Below, one piece after another: positions 17,167 to 27,935 of a stretch of DNA of 47,233 nt. The first letter of the stretch is position 1; each line of letters starts with the position of its first letter. The DNA comes from Syntrophomonadaceae bacterium (GTDB lineage Bacteria; Bacillota; Dethiobacteria; DTU022; UBA8154): positions 1-47,233 of the forward strand of contig SLJK01000050.1 of NCBI GenBank assembly GCA_007135125.1, read 5' to 3'. Both the position numbers and the translations under genes were made by a program. Under the pieces are notes generated by a model, which made no database searches, had not been told where the DNA came from, and was given only the letters and a program-made list of their open reading frames with translations.

Positions 17167-17652
17167 GTGCCAACAATAAATATACGTATTATAGTGATTG
17201 GAAAACTGAAGGAAAAGTTTTATCAAAAAGGTGTGGATCATTACCTGAAGAGGCTTTCACCCTATGCCAGGGTGAATATAATAGAAATTGCCGAAGCTCG
17301 GGAAAAGGGCAGGGGAGCTTCGGCAACCAGGCAAGTTTTATACGAAGAAGGTAGAGGTATTCAGAGGTGTCTTAGCAGTGATTCTTATCTGCTAGTACTT
17401 ACTCAGGAAGGAAAAGTCTTTACTTCTGCAGAACTGGCACTTCACCTGGAGATGCTGCTCATACAGGGAAAGAGCAAGATAGATATTGTGATTGGTGGGC
17501 CGCTGGGACTGTCTGAAGAGGTGAAAGAAAAGGGGGATTTACTTCTTTCTCTTTCGGAGCTGACCTTTCCCCATCGACTTGCCCGGCTTATTATTTTGGA
17601 ACAGCTCTACCGCTGTTTTAAGATCAACAAAAGTGAACCATATCATCGCTGA
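17167..17652 (+). CDS. rlmH: 23S rRNA (pseudouridine-1915-N3)-methyltransferase
   Basis: A 161-residue SPOUT methyltransferase that modifies pseudouridine 1915 in helix 69 of 23S rRNA. Signatures are RIIVIGKLKEKF, the SAM-binding knot IDIVIGGPLGLS, LTFPHRLARLIILEQLYR and the C-terminal PYHR. The GTG at 17167 is the only standard start in frame after the stop at 17149, but has a poor SD. The family's Met1 aligns with the ATA at 17176, which sits 6 nt after GAGGTG. Closes the conserved walRK-htrA-rlmH neighbourhood. Confidence 0.94.
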   Translation: MPTINIRIIVIGKLKEKFYQKGVDHYLKRLSPYARVNIIEIAEAREKGRGASATRQVLYEEGRGIQRCLSSDSYLLVLTQEGKVFTSAELALHLEMLLIQGKSKIDIVIGGPLGLSEEVKEKGDLLLSLSELTFPHRLARLIILEQLYRCFKINKSEPYHR

Positions 17653-17682
17653 AAAAATTAACTCCGATGAGGATTGCTCATC
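17652..17682 (-). terminator. Terminator of cysK (minus strand)
   Basis: On the minus strand GATGAG-CAATC-CTCATC (17682-17666) is followed by GGAGTTAATTTTTT. The hairpin overlaps the cysK stop codon. It occupies the short gap between convergent rlmH and cysK. Confidence 0.45.
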
Positions 17683-18652
17683 AGGGCAAATTTCTGGGTA
17701 GTATTTCCATCTCAAGCAGGTCTTGTATTAGGCATTGCTCACTCCTATGTTCGCAAGGCTCCAGGCAATACAAGGGAGTAGACATGTATTTTTCCCCTCT
17801 GTCAGGGATAATGACCACAATTAGACCTTTGTCCAGGGTCTGGGCCAGTTGGACTGCTACGTGACAGGCAGCTCCTGCACTCATGCCAGCGAATATCCCT
17901 TCTTCCCTGGAAAGTCTCTTGGCCATGGCAAAGGCGTTATCATCGGAGATAAATACTTTTTCATCCAACAGCTCCGGATTATAAATTTGTGGGATAATAG
18001 CTTCGTCCATGTTTTTTAAACCCTGAATTTTATGGCATTTGTTAGGTTCAACACCTATTACCTTGATCCCAGGGTTATATTCTTTTAAACGTCTGGAGCA
18101 TCCCATCAGTGTTCCTGTGGTTCCCATGCCAGCCACAAAATGTGTTATTTCGCCTTCTGTCTGCCCCCATATCTCCGGGGCCGTAGTCTCGTAATGAGCC
18201 AGGCTGTTGGCGGGATTAGAAAACTGGTCCGGCATGTAGTAGCGGTTAGGGTATTTAGAGGCTATTTCCCTTGCTTTTTCAATGGCTCCGTCTGTTCCCT
18301 TTTCGCCTGGGGTAAGCAGGATTTCTGCTCCCATGGCTTCAATCATTTTGCGCCGTTCCTCACTCATCCACTCTGACATGGTTACCAACAGGCGGTATCC
18401 CTTCAAGGACGCTACCAGTGCTAAACCGATGCCGGTGTTCCCGCTGGTTGGTTCTACGATAATTTTATCTCTGGTTAGCGCCCCCGCTTTTTCGGCGTTG
18501 GTGATCATGTAATAGGCTATCCTGTCTTTTACACTTCCCCCAGGGTTGTAGCCTTCCAGTTTTACAGCCATTGTCACCTTCGGGTTGGGATTTATTCTTT
18601 TTATTTTTACCAGAGGTGTATTACCTATAGTTGACAGTAGATCCTCTTTCAT
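17681..18652 (-). CDS. cysK: Cysteine synthase (O-acetylserine sulfhydrylase)
   Basis: A 323-residue fold-type II PLP enzyme that makes cysteine from O-acetylserine and sulfide. Present are the PLP lysine K42 in GGSVKDRIA, the substrate loop PTSGNTGIGLA, the phosphate loop GMGTTGTLMG and the late FAGMSAGAA. The C-terminal RGEKYMSTPLY is the usual CysK ending. The ATG at 18652 has a strong SD (GGGGGAGGTGA). It is the only minus-strand gene in this part; a minus-strand TATAAT at 18709-18704 may be its -10. Related enzymes (cystathionine beta-synthase, O-phosphoserine sulfhydrylase) cannot be fully excluded. Confidence 0.9.
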   Translation of the reverse strand: MKEDLLSTIGNTPLVKIKRINPNPKVTMAVKLEGYNPGGSVKDRIAYYMITNAEKAGALTRDKIIVEPTSGNTGIGLALVASLKGYRLLVTMSEWMSEERRKMIEAMGAEILLTPGEKGTDGAIEKAREIASKYPNRYYMPDQFSNPANSLAHYETTAPEIWGQTEGEITHFVAGMGTTGTLMGCSRRLKEYNPGIKVIGVEPNKCHKIQGLKNMDEAIIPQIYNPELLDEKVFISDDNAFAMAKRLSREEGIFAGMSAGAACHVAVQLAQTLDKGLIVVIIPDRGEKYMSTPLYCLEPCEHRSEQCLIQDLLEMEILPRNLP

Positions 18653-18818
18653 TAGAGCAGGTCACCTCCCCCTTAAGTTGTTGTGGATTCTAATTATCAT
18701 TTAATTATACCATACTTTTTTGAGGGGGAAATCATTTTTCGCTACTAAAATGTGGGATTTTTCCTATGGCTGAAATAGCGACCCCGGAAAAGATAGCATG
18801 GCGTATTGTTTACAATTC

Positions 18819-18827
18819 TGATATAAT
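18819..18827 (+). promoter_or_regulatory. Extended -10 promoter of the MBL/polyamine genes
   Basis: TG-A-TATAAT (TG 18819-18820, TATAAT 18822-18827) without a good -35, 66 bp before the metallo-beta-lactamase gene. Divergent from cysK. Confidence 0.4.
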
Positions 18828-18892
18828 AATCGAGAACAATTTTGGCAGGAAAGGGGGCAAGTCCTTTTTTATTTTTTAAGAAGGGCGCAGTT

Positions 18893-19510
18893 ATGATTTT
18901 AGAGAGATTGGAAGTCGGACCCTTTGGCACCAATTGTTACCTGGTGGCCTGTCCCGACACCAGGGAAGCAGTTATTATAGATCCCGGAGCTGAGGGAAAC
19001 TTGATTATCAGGCGGTGTCAGGATAAAGGTTTGCAGGTTAAGTGCATTATTAACACCCATGGTCATATTGATCACGTAGGCGCTAATGAGGATCTCAGAA
19101 GCCATTTTAAAGTGCCGGTGTTTGTGCATGAAGCAGATCTGGCCCTTTACCGCAGTCCCAAGGCGGGTATGGCCCTTGCTATGGGTAGCAAAGAGGTGAA
19201 GCCTCCCGGCAAAACTTTCCGAGAAGGTGACGTGCTTCACTTCAGCAGCCTAAATATTAGAGTTATGGAAACTCCTGGTCACACCCCTGGCGGAGTAACC
19301 CTGGATATAAATGGAACTTTATTTTCGGGTGACACTCTTTTCGCCGGATCCATAGGGAGAACGGATATGCCCGGGGGGTCATACCGCCAGATTATTGAAA
19401 GCATAAAGAAACGGATACTTCCTTATGCGGACGAGACCAGGGTTTTTCCCGGGCACGGACCTCCAACTACAGTAGGGGAAGAACGGAAGTTCAACCCTTT
19501 TTTAACTTAG
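18893..19510 (+). CDS. Metallo-beta-lactamase-fold hydrolase (glyoxalase II-like)
   Basis: A 205-residue MBL-fold protein of the YqgX/GloB-like group. The metal motif H56-x-H58-x-D60-H61 is in NTHGHIDHVG, followed by the later ligands in ETPGHTPGG, FSGDTLF and FPGHGPPTT. The N-terminus ILERLEVGPFGTNCYL is typical. Likely a thioester hydrolase, but this fold is broad. ATG 18893 (AAGGG 7 nt upstream) is chosen over an in-frame TTG at 18842, which has no SD and would add 17 unconserved residues. Confidence 0.85.
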   Translation: MILERLEVGPFGTNCYLVACPDTREAVIIDPGAEGNLIIRRCQDKGLQVKCIINTHGHIDHVGANEDLRSHFKVPVFVHEADLALYRSPKAGMALAMGSKEVKPPGKTFREGDVLHFSSLNIRVMETPGHTPGGVTLDINGTLFSGDTLFAGSIGRTDMPGGSYRQIIESIKKRILPYADETRVFPGHGPPTTVGEERKFNPFLT

Positions 19511-19568
19511 TACTGTGACCGTATTTATGTTATTAAGTACTTGGGTTTAGAAAGAAGGTGTCGGCAAG

Positions 19569-20027
19569 GTGAAGTTGAAACCGGAAAAGTTTATGATTGT
19601 TGCAGCCGCTGCTGAGGGAGAGCATTCCCTGACAGCTTTTGATTCAGCCCTTTTAAAGGCGGGGATAGGAAATATAAACCTGGTTAGACTTAGCAGTATT
19701 CTGCCTCCTGCTTGTATCGAAGAAAAAGAAGGTATAGATTTTCCACTGGGAGCCTTTGTTCCTACTGCTTATGGCACTATTTGCAGTGAAAAAGAAGGAG
19801 AACTTATCTCTGCAGCAGTAGGAATAGGCTTTTCTCCGGATAGTTTTGGCATTATTATGGAGCATGCTGGCACATGTACTGGGGACGAAGCCAGGGCAAA
19901 AGTAGAAATAATGATAAAAGAGGCTTTTAGCAACCGCGAATTGGAGTTAAAGGATATACGCATTGAAAGCACAGAACATCGAGTGCAAAAAAACGGTGCT
20001 GCTATTGCTGCAGTTGCTCTCTGGTAA
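19569..20027 (+). CDS. Pyruvoyl-dependent arginine decarboxylase
   Basis: A 152-residue PvlArgDC proenzyme. Self-cleavage between S42 and S43 in RLSSILPP yields beta and alpha chains, with S43 becoming the pyruvoyl cofactor. The enzyme converts arginine to agmatine. Downstream, the typical GAFVPTAYGT and MEHAGTCTGDEA are present. GTG start at 19569. This archaeal-type enzyme replaces the PLP-dependent SpeA of most Bacilli. It is followed by speE and speB, which use its product, so the assignment as a biosynthetic enzyme is strong. Confidence 0.93.
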   Translation: MKLKPEKFMIVAAAAEGEHSLTAFDSALLKAGIGNINLVRLSSILPPACIEEKEGIDFPLGAFVPTAYGTICSEKEGELISAAVGIGFSPDSFGIIMEHAGTCTGDEARAKVEIMIKEAFSNRELELKDIRIESTEHRVQKNGAAIAAVALW

Positions 20028-20070
20028 TTATAAAAGAGGCGACATTTGAATAAAGGTTGGTGAAAGCATC

Positions 20071-20931
20071 TTGGAGATGGAATTGTGGTTTACGGAAAGG
20101 CAGACTACCAGCCTGGGGCTAAGCTTGAAAGTGAGAGAGACTTTGTACCGTGCCAGATCAGAATATCAGGAGATAGCAGTTCTGGATACGGAACAGTATG
20201 GCCGCATGCTGGTTTTAGATGGCATGGTGCAGACTACCGTTTCCGACGAATTCGTTTATCACGAGATGATTTCGCATGTCCCGATGAGGACTCACCCCCA
20301 TGCACAGGATATTCTGGTTATCGGTGGTGGGGATGGGGGTGTTGTACGGGAACTGTGCCGCTATCCTAACGTTACTTCCGTAACCCTGGTGGAAATAGAC
20401 GGTGATGTGGTGGAAGCCGCCAGACGCTTTTTGCCTGAGATCAGTCTTGCCCTGGATGATCCCAGGGTGGAGGTTAGGATTACTGACGGGATTAAGTTTG
20501 CCAGTTCGGTGGAGGATTCTTATGATATAATAATAATTGATTCCACAGAACCTATGGGTCCGGCTGAAGGACTTTTTAACGAGGGCTTTTACCGGGACAT
20601 CTTTAATGCGTTAAAAACTGACGGTCTTGTGGTTGCTCAGACGGAATCTCCTTTTGTTAATGCTTCTCTTATCAATAGAGTTTTTCGCTTTATCAACTCT
20701 ATTTTTCCTGTCTGCCACCTTTATCTTGCCCCTATCCCTACCTATCCCAGTGGTCTCTGGAGTTTTACCATGGGTTCCAAGCACTACAGCCCCCTGTCAC
20801 CGGCGAAAAATTTCCTCCCTAAAGGGATAAAATATTACACGCCAGATGTGCACTTCAGCTCTTTTTCTCTCCCTGTTTTTGTACAGGAACTGCTTTCACA
20901 CGCTTCTGAAAACACTGAGGGGGAGGACTGA
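20071..20931 (+). CDS. speE: Polyamine aminopropyltransferase (spermidine synthase)
   Basis: A 286-residue Rossmann-fold enzyme that transfers an aminopropyl group from decarboxylated SAM to putrescine. The N-terminal beta domain opens ELWFTERQT. The cofactor loop is GGGDGG (85-90), then an acidic VEIDGDV and the catalytic region IIIDSTEPMGPAEGLF. The start is TTG 20071 (GGTG 9 nt upstream) or the family-typical ATG 20077; the difference is two residues. It lies between arginine decarboxylase and agmatinase. No speD for decarboxylated SAM is in the window. Confidence 0.94.
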   Translation: MEMELWFTERQTTSLGLSLKVRETLYRARSEYQEIAVLDTEQYGRMLVLDGMVQTTVSDEFVYHEMISHVPMRTHPHAQDILVIGGGDGGVVRELCRYPNVTSVTLVEIDGDVVEAARRFLPEISLALDDPRVEVRITDGIKFASSVEDSYDIIIIDSTEPMGPAEGLFNEGFYRDIFNALKTDGLVVAQTESPFVNASLINRVFRFINSIFPVCHLYLAPIPTYPSGLWSFTMGSKHYSPLSPAKNFLPKGIKYYTPDVHFSSFSLPVFVQELLSHASENTEGED

Positions 20932-20935
20932 GGCT

Positions 20936-21805
20936 TTGAATTTATGGGGATTTCCTGCTGTCGAAAAAAAGGGAATTTTTATGGCCGCCCGCCAGGAGAT
21001 AACTGAAGAAGGGGGCGTTCTTCTGGGGGCTCCACTTGATGATACGGGCTCTTTCAGAACGGGTAGCCGCTTTGCGCCGGAACAGATCAGGTCTGTCTCC
21101 AGGGCACTTGAAGAATACAGTATGCGGCTTGGAAAAGATTTAAGGAATATACCCTTTTTTGATGTGGGCGACCTTCTGCTGACTCCAGGGAATACCCGCG
21201 GTGCTGTGGAAGTTGTTTCTCAAGCGGTAGCTTCGTTGTTAAAAGCCGGTCAAAAACCCTTTATAATGGGAGGAGAGCATACCGTAACTGTGCCTGCCGT
21301 AAGGGAGTGCCAAAATCATTACGGGCCGCTTGCCGTTTTATATTTCGATGCTCATGCTGACCTGCGTCCTTCCTATGGAGAGATGGAACTTTCTCATGCC
21401 TGCACTGCCTACCAGTTAAAGCAAATGCAAGGAGTATCTCTTTACCAGTTTGGGATCCGTTCTGCCGATGGCGATGAGCTTTCCTCGGCTGATGAAGGTT
21501 GTTTTTTCCCTTATAAAGTCATAGAACCCTTAGAGTCAATCCTTTCGACGCTAGCGGATAGTTACTTATATATAACTCTGGATATGGATGTTGTTGATCC
21601 TGCTTATGCTCCGGGGGTTTCTGTGCCTGAGCCCGGGGGTGTTTCCGCGGGGGAAATTTTAGAGGTTATTTCTCTTCTGGAGCGCTATAAGAAACAGATT
21701 GTCGGGATAGACCTGGTGGAGATTTGCCCCGCTTATGATTCTTCACAAATAACGGCCATGCTCGGAGCGAAAATTATTCGGGAAGCTCTGCTATCTTTTT
21801 TATAA
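20936..21805 (+). CDS. speB: Agmatinase (ureohydrolase family)
   Basis: A 289-residue arginase-fold Mn enzyme that hydrolyses agmatine to putrescine and urea. Ligand motifs are GGEHTV, FDAHADLRPSYG (D-x-H-x-D), SHACT, and LDMDVVDPAYAPG, followed by the conserved Glu region DLVEICP. An ORF extends upstream into speE, but TTG 20936 has the SD GGGGGAGG and lies 4 bp after the speE stop, so the pair is coupled. Its substrate is inferred from the adjacent arginine decarboxylase. Confidence 0.9.
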   Translation: MNLWGFPAVEKKGIFMAARQEITEEGGVLLGAPLDDTGSFRTGSRFAPEQIRSVSRALEEYSMRLGKDLRNIPFFDVGDLLLTPGNTRGAVEVVSQAVASLLKAGQKPFIMGGEHTVTVPAVRECQNHYGPLAVLYFDAHADLRPSYGEMELSHACTAYQLKQMQGVSLYQFGIRSADGDELSSADEGCFFPYKVIEPLESILSTLADSYLYITLDMDVVDPAYAPGVSVPEPGGVSAGEILEVISLLERYKKQIVGIDLVEICPAYDSSQITAMLGAKIIREALLSFL

Positions 21806-21858
21806 GTCCCATTACATAAGTATTAAATATTTAAACAGTTTTTGCGGAGTAATCGTAA

Positions 21859-23544
<1,686 letters not shown>

Positions 23545-23594
23545 CCCTATACTAAGGAATAAGCAGGAATGACCTGTCAAAAGTAGAAGTAAGA

Positions 23595-23650
23595 GCTGAG
23601 TATTACGCTCAGCGATGTATCTAGTTGGTTCCTTCTCTTGTAAGAAGGGA
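23595..23650 (+). other. Two small hairpins upstream of the Yip1-like gene
   Basis: GCTGAG/CTCAGC (23595-23600 with 23608-23613), then TTCCTTCT/AGAAGGGA (23629-23636 with 23643-23650, one G-U pair). The second overlaps the only purine-rich SD (AAGGGAG) before ATG 23665, so it could limit translation. There is no T-run, so these are not classic terminators. Confidence 0.35.
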
Positions 23651-23664
23651 GAGCAGCGATAGTT

Positions 23665-24309
23665 ATGAGGTTTTTTGGTAATATATATAGAGTAATCTTC
23701 AGTTATCATAAGGGTCTGGAGCACGTCGCTGAACAAAAAAATATATGGCAGGGACTTGGCATCTACCTGGCTGTGACCTTGCTGGCTTTATACTCCGCGA
23801 TAACTGTTTACCTTTCTGTTGGGGAAGAAATACTGCAGGTACCGGCCGAATTGTCGCATTTTCTTCCGCGGCATGTTTTTGACAGTGTGCTGCTGTTTCT
23901 TCCGGTCGCAGTATTGTTATTTCACCTGGTATTCGGTCCCCTTTATTTTCTTCTTTCCGTTGCGATTTTTCATTTTGTGGCCAATTTGCTTGGTGTTCGT
24001 GGAAATGTTTATGCTGTTGGAGCGGTTGTGGGGTATGCTTACCTTCCCTACCTTTTAGTAGCGCTGGGAGGACTGTTAAGCCACCTCGAACTGGTTAGTG
24101 TTACCCTGTATCTTTTTGTGGTTGCTTTTTTCTGGTCTACTTTTTTAAAAATCGCCGGCTTAAAGCAAGCATATGTTTTTACCTGGAGAAGGGCAGCGTT
24201 CGTTTTTTTTATGCCTCTAATAGCCCTTCTTTCAGCTACTATTCTATTTTTATTGCTTTCCATCGTCTTTTTGATTCCACCTATATTACACTTTTTGGAA
24301 AACTTATAA
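23665..24309 (+). CDS. Yip1-domain-like integral membrane protein
   Basis: A 214-residue protein with about five hydrophobic segments (about 30-50, 68-95, 112-136, 140-165, 180-210) and a polar N-terminus (YHKGLEHVAEQKNIWQG). The overall layout, including the YLPYLL motif in the middle spans, fits the bacterial YIP1 family of unknown function. Specific residues are poorly conserved, so this is a family-level call. It lies between pyrG and fsa, 120 bp after pyrG. Confidence 0.6.
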   Translation: MRFFGNIYRVIFSYHKGLEHVAEQKNIWQGLGIYLAVTLLALYSAITVYLSVGEEILQVPAELSHFLPRHVFDSVLLFLPVAVLLFHLVFGPLYFLLSVAIFHFVANLLGVRGNVYAVGAVVGYAYLPYLLVALGGLLSHLELVSVTLYLFVVAFFWSTFLKIAGLKQAYVFTWRRAAFVFFMPLIALLSATILFLLLSIVFLIPPILHFLENL

Positions 24310-24445
24310 AAACAGCTGTAATATAAATTGACTCGCAGGTGTTCAGCTTGCCTTTTAAGCCAAGATTCTACTGTGCAGGCAAATACCTTGTGAAGAATTT
24401 TGTGTTTTCCCCCCAATTTTAAGCTAATTGAAAGGATGAGTTGCG

Positions 24446-25135
24446 GTGAAATTTTTCTTGGATACGGCTAATCTTGAGGAAATCAAGGAAGCGTCTTCAC
24501 TAGGCGTGCTGCGTGGTGTTACCACAAATCCTTCTCTGGTCTCGAAGGAAAAAGTGGCTTTGGAGGAACAGGTTGAAAAGATCTGTGCCCTGGTGCAAGA
24601 TTATCCGGTCAGCGTTGAGGTTCTAAGCACTTCGGCCCGAGAAATGGTTGCAGAAGCCCGGCGCCTGGCAGGAATAGCTTCCAATATTGTAATAAAAATT
24701 CCCATCTGTATCGAAGGTTTAAAAGCGGTCTATGCTCTCACTAATGGCGAAAACAAAGTTCCTTGCAATGTAACGCTGGTTTTTTCATTTAACCAGGCTT
24801 TGCTGGCTGCCATCGCTGGCGCTGCTTATGTAAGCCCTTTCCTGGGGCGTATTGATGATATCGGAGGAGATGGCGTCGGTTTGGTAGAAGATATTGTGGC
24901 CATATTTGAAAAACAAAAGATGGATAAAACAGAGGTAATCGCGGCCAGTATTAGGCACCCTCGCCATGTGCACCAGGTAGCAGCGGCTGGAGCGCATATT
25001 GCAACCGTTCCTTTTTCAGTATTAAAACAGATGGCCGGCCATCCTCTAACCGATCTGGGAATAGAAAAGTTTGAAGCTGACTGGGCCCGGGCCCTGGAAG
25101 CCATGAATTCGTTGCCAGGTACTGAGCCTGGATAG
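24446..25135 (+). CDS. fsa: Transaldolase-like fructose-6-phosphate aldolase
   Basis: A 229-residue small transaldolase/FSA-family TIM barrel. Key features are FLDTANLEEIKEA, GVTTNPSL, the Schiff-base lysine K84 in IVIKIPI, and the C-terminal ADLG-like HPLTDLGIEKF. It belongs to the TalC subgroup that serves as transaldolase in many Firmicutes. About 12 residues longer than usual at the C-terminus. The start codon is GTG or ATG-like at 24446 after AAAGGATGAG. With glpX and rpiB it covers sugar-phosphate interconversion. Confidence 0.9.
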   Translation: MKFFLDTANLEEIKEASSLGVLRGVTTNPSLVSKEKVALEEQVEKICALVQDYPVSVEVLSTSAREMVAEARRLAGIASNIVIKIPICIEGLKAVYALTNGENKVPCNVTLVFSFNQALLAAIAGAAYVSPFLGRIDDIGGDGVGLVEDIVAIFEKQKMDKTEVIAASIRHPRHVHQVAAAGAHIATVPFSVLKQMAGHPLTDLGIEKFEADWARALEAMNSLPGTEPG

Positions 25136-25200
25136 TCACCTTCTCGTTTTGTATGCAAACCTTCTAAGAGATAGATTTTAATAAAAAGGGAGTTGTTGTT

Positions 25201-26184
25201 ATGGATCGCGAGCTGGCCCTGGAGTTTGTTAGAGTCACAGAGGCGGCGGCTTTGGCAACGGGCAGGCTCATGGGGCGAGGTGATAAGATCGCAGCGGATG
25301 ATGCTGCCGTTGAAGCTATGCGCAAAGCCTTTGATACTGTTTATATTGATGGTGTGGTAGTTATAGGTGAAGGTGAAATGGATGAAGCTCCTATGTTATA
25401 TATCGGGGAGAGAGTGGGGGCCAGGGTTGCGCCCCATGTAGATGTGGCAGTAGATCCCTTGGAAGGAACAAACCTGGTTTCCAAGGGTCTTCCCAATGCC
25501 TTGTCGGTTTTGGCTGTAGCTCCTCGAAATTGCATGCTTCATGCTCCAGATATATATATGGATAAGATAGCAGTAGGTCCCCGTGCAGCCGGGTGTATTG
25601 ATCTTGATGATTCTATCGAGGATAATTTAAGCAGGACGGCAAAATCTCTGGGGAAAAAACTTGAGGACATGGTGGCTATTATTCTTGATCGTCCCAGGCA
25701 CCAACAGACTATTGACGAATTGCGCCGCCTGGGTGCAAGGGTGAAACTTATCAGTGACGGTGACGTTTCTGCTGCTATCGCCACTTCTTTTGACTGGACG
25801 GGTGTGGATATTCTTTTTGGTATCGGCGGGGCTCCGGAGGGCGTGTTAGCAGCAGCGGCCTTAAAATGTCTCGGCGGTGAAATGCAGGGCAGACTTCTCC
25901 CCGAAAATCAAGAAGAAAAAAAAAGAGTTGTGGAGATGGGCTTACAAGATACGTTACAGCTATTAAAGATGGAAGATTTGATTGCGGGAGACGATGTTAT
26001 TTTTACTGCCACGGGTATTACGGACGGTGATTTTCTACAGGGTGTAAGGTATGCCGGAGATTGTGCTACCACCCATTCTGTTGTTATGCGAAGTATGACG
26101 GGTACAGTAAGGTTTGTCCAGGCTACACACAGGCTTGATAAAAAGCCTCATTTTGTAGCCAGAACCTGTAATGCCTCCACGTAA
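25201..26184 (+). CDS. glpX: Fructose-1,6-bisphosphatase class II
   Basis: A 327-residue Li+-sensitive FBPase of the GlpX family, for gluconeogenesis. Motifs include [15 protein letters not shown], the metal/phosphate loop [19 protein letters not shown], and [19 protein letters not shown] 25201 follows AAAAGGGAG. 65 bp after fsa and just before rho, the usual clostridial order. Confidence 0.95.
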   Translation: MDRELALEFVRVTEAAALATGRLMGRGDKIAADDAAVEAMRKAFDTVYIDGVVVIGEGEMDEAPMLYIGERVGARVAPHVDVAVDPLEGTNLVSKGLPNALSVLAVAPRNCMLHAPDIYMDKIAVGPRAAGCIDLDDSIEDNLSRTAKSLGKKLEDMVAIILDRPRHQQTIDELRRLGARVKLISDGDVSAAIATSFDWTGVDILFGIGGAPEGVLAAAALKCLGGEMQGRLLPENQEEKKRVVEMGLQDTLQLLKMEDLIAGDDVIFTATGITDGDFLQGVRYAGDCATTHSVVMRSMTGTVRFVQATHRLDKKPHFVARTCNAST

Positions 26185-26219
26185 ATTAACATCATAATTA
26201 AGAAAGAGAGATAATGGTT

Positions 26220-27467
26220 ATGCAATTAAATGAACTGGAAACAATGAATCTGGAAGAATTACAACATCTGGCTAAAGAGTCAGAGATTAAAGGGGTCAGC
26301 GGACTAAAAAAGAAGGATCTGATTTTTGCCCTGCTAAGACAAAAAGCAGAAGCGGAGGGCCTGGCGTTTGCTCAGGGAGTTCTGGAGATCATGCCGGATG
26401 GTTTTGGTTTTTTGCGCAGGGTTAATTATCTTCCACACGAGGATGATATTTACATTTCTGCTTCTCAAATTAGGCGTTTTGAGTTGCGTACAGGAGACAT
26501 GGTTTCCGGAAAGGTAAGGCCCCCCAAGGAAAATGAACGTTACTTTGCCCTCCTGCATGTCGATGCTGTTAACGATCAGGATCCTGAAAAAGCTTCCAGC
26601 CGCCCGCATTTTGCTGAACTTATTCCTATCCACCCCCAGGAACAACTTGTACTGGAAAAGGAGCCGGATGATCTGGCTACCAGGATTATTGATCTTCTAA
26701 TACCCATTGGTAGAGGCCAGCGTGGCTTAATTGTCTCTCCTCCCAAGGCAGGTAAAACGGTTCTCCTGAAAAATATAGCCAACAGCCTTACCGAGAACTA
26801 TCCATCACTTATCCTCATTGTCCTGCTCATCGACGAGAGACCGGAAGAAGTGACTGATATGCGTCGTTCGGTTAACGGGGAAGTATTAAGCTCCACTTTT
26901 GATGAAAAACCGGAGAACCATGTTCGCTTGGCTGAACTAGTGATGGAGAGAGCCCAGCGTTTGGTAGAACACGGTTTAGACGTAGTTATACTTTTGGACA
27001 GTATCACCAGGCTTACCAGGGCTTACAACCTGGTTAACCCTCCCAGCGGGAGAACGCTTTCGGGGGGGATTGACCCTGCGGCCTTTCATAAGCCCAAGCG
27101 TTTCTTTGGAGCGGCCAGGAATATTGATGAAGGTGGAAGTCTGACTATGCTGGCCACAACCCTGGTAGAAACCGGCAGCCGTATGGATGATGTAATCTAC
27201 GAGGAATTCAAAGGTACAGGGAACATGGAGTTGCACCTGGATCGCAAGCTGGCTGAAAGACGATATTTCCCGGCCATTGATATTACCCGTTCCGGAACAA
27301 GACGAGAAGAGTTGTTGCTGGACAAGAATTCTTTGGAACTGATGTGGGCACTCAGACGTTCCATGGGGAATACTTCTTCTACAGAGTTCCTGGAGGCGCT
27401 CATGGAGCGCCTAAAAAAGACCAAGTCCAATGCTTCTTTTTTATCTAACCTCCATACCATGGCTTGA
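26220..27467 (+). CDS. rho: Transcription termination factor Rho
   Basis: A 415-residue hexameric RNA helicase. Rho-N ([20 protein letters not shown]), a cold-shock-like RNA-binding domain ([10 protein letters not shown], about 60-130), and an ATPase domain with Walker [12 protein letters not shown], Walker [13 protein letters not shown]-loop and R-loop ([20 protein letters not shown]) are visible. An ATG at 26214 is only 3 nt from GAGAG, so ATG 26220 is preferred. Terminates at a hairpin before rpmE. Confidence 0.96.
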   Translation: MQLNELETMNLEELQHLAKESEIKGVSGLKKKDLIFALLRQKAEAEGLAFAQGVLEIMPDGFGFLRRVNYLPHEDDIYISASQIRRFELRTGDMVSGKVRPPKENERYFALLHVDAVNDQDPEKASSRPHFAELIPIHPQEQLVLEKEPDDLATRIIDLLIPIGRGQRGLIVSPPKAGKTVLLKNIANSLTENYPSLILIVLLIDERPEEVTDMRRSVNGEVLSSTFDEKPENHVRLAELVMERAQRLVEHGLDVVILLDSITRLTRAYNLVNPPSGRTLSGGIDPAAFHKPKRFFGAARNIDEGGSLTMLATTLVETGSRMDDVIYEEFKGTGNMELHLDRKLAERRYFPAIDITRSGTRREELLLDKNSLELMWALRRSMGNTSSTEFLEALMERLKKTKSNASFLSNLHTMA

Positions 27468-27544
27468 TTCTTGTGAGATTTACAGTCCCCGCTGAGCCTG
27501 GTGATACTAACTCTGTCAAGGTTAAATCGTAATTGATATCGCAG

Positions 27545-27569
27545 GGGTGTTGTCAAAACACCCTGTTTT
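27545..27569 (+). terminator. Intrinsic terminator after rho
   Basis: GGGTGTT (27545-27551), loop GTCAA, AACACCC (27557-27563), then TG and a T4 run. The stem extends with CAG/CTG across one bulged G. It overlaps the -35 of the rpmE promoter. Confidence 0.65.
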
Positions 27570-27579
27570 GTGCTATTAT
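27550..27579 (+). promoter_or_regulatory. Promoter of rpmE
   Basis: TTGTCA (27550-27555), 18-bp spacer, TATTAT (27574-27579) with an upstream TG (extended -10). It is embedded in the rho terminator and lies about 90 bp before rpmE. Confidence 0.5.
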
Positions 27580-27669
27580 AAGTCGTGTATATGCATGAAA
27601 TTAGCCAGTGTTGATCTGCCCGGGTTTTTATAGCAAGGGTAACACTTGAAGGGGAAGTGAGGTGTAGGC

Positions 27670-27873
27670 ATGAAAGAGGGCATTCATCCTCCTTATCAGA
27701 AAACAAAAATTACCTGTGCCTGTGGGACCAGCTATGAAGTTGGTTCAGCCAAGACAGATTTGAAAGTAGAAATCTGTTCCAACTGTCATCCGTTTTTTAC
27801 AGGTAAACAAAAGTTTGTGGATACGGGTGGACGTGTAGAGCGCTTTAAGCGCAAATATGGAATGGAAAAGTAG
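27670..27873 (+). CDS. rpmE: 50S ribosomal protein L31 (zinc-binding form)
   Basis: A 67-residue bL31. C16-x-C18 and C36-x-x-C39 are the zinc ligands of the C+ version, and [24 protein letters not shown] is the family core ([10 protein letters not shown] plus [10 protein letters not shown]). ATG 27670. It follows rho as in most Firmicutes and has its own terminator. Confidence 0.96.
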   Translation: MKEGIHPPYQKTKITCACGTSYEVGSAKTDLKVEICSNCHPFFTGKQKFVDTGGRVERFKRKYGMEK

Positions 27874-27877
27874 AGTG

Positions 27878-27906
27878 AAAAAACAGGGCCAGCAGCCCTG
27901 TTTTTT
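27878..27906 (+). terminator. Intrinsic terminator after rpmE
   Basis: AAAAAACAGGGC (27878-27889), loop CAGCA, GCCCTGTTTTTT (27895-27906): perfect 12-bp stem with built-in U-tract. Confidence 0.9.
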
Positions 27907-27935
27907 CAGCCATAGGAAAGAAAGGTGCTGCTTCG

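Noticed and set aside
20846-20935. Longer N-terminus for speB reaching into speE
   Set aside because: The extra 30 residues overlap speE coding sequence and have no SD; TTG 20936 has GGGGGAGG upstream.
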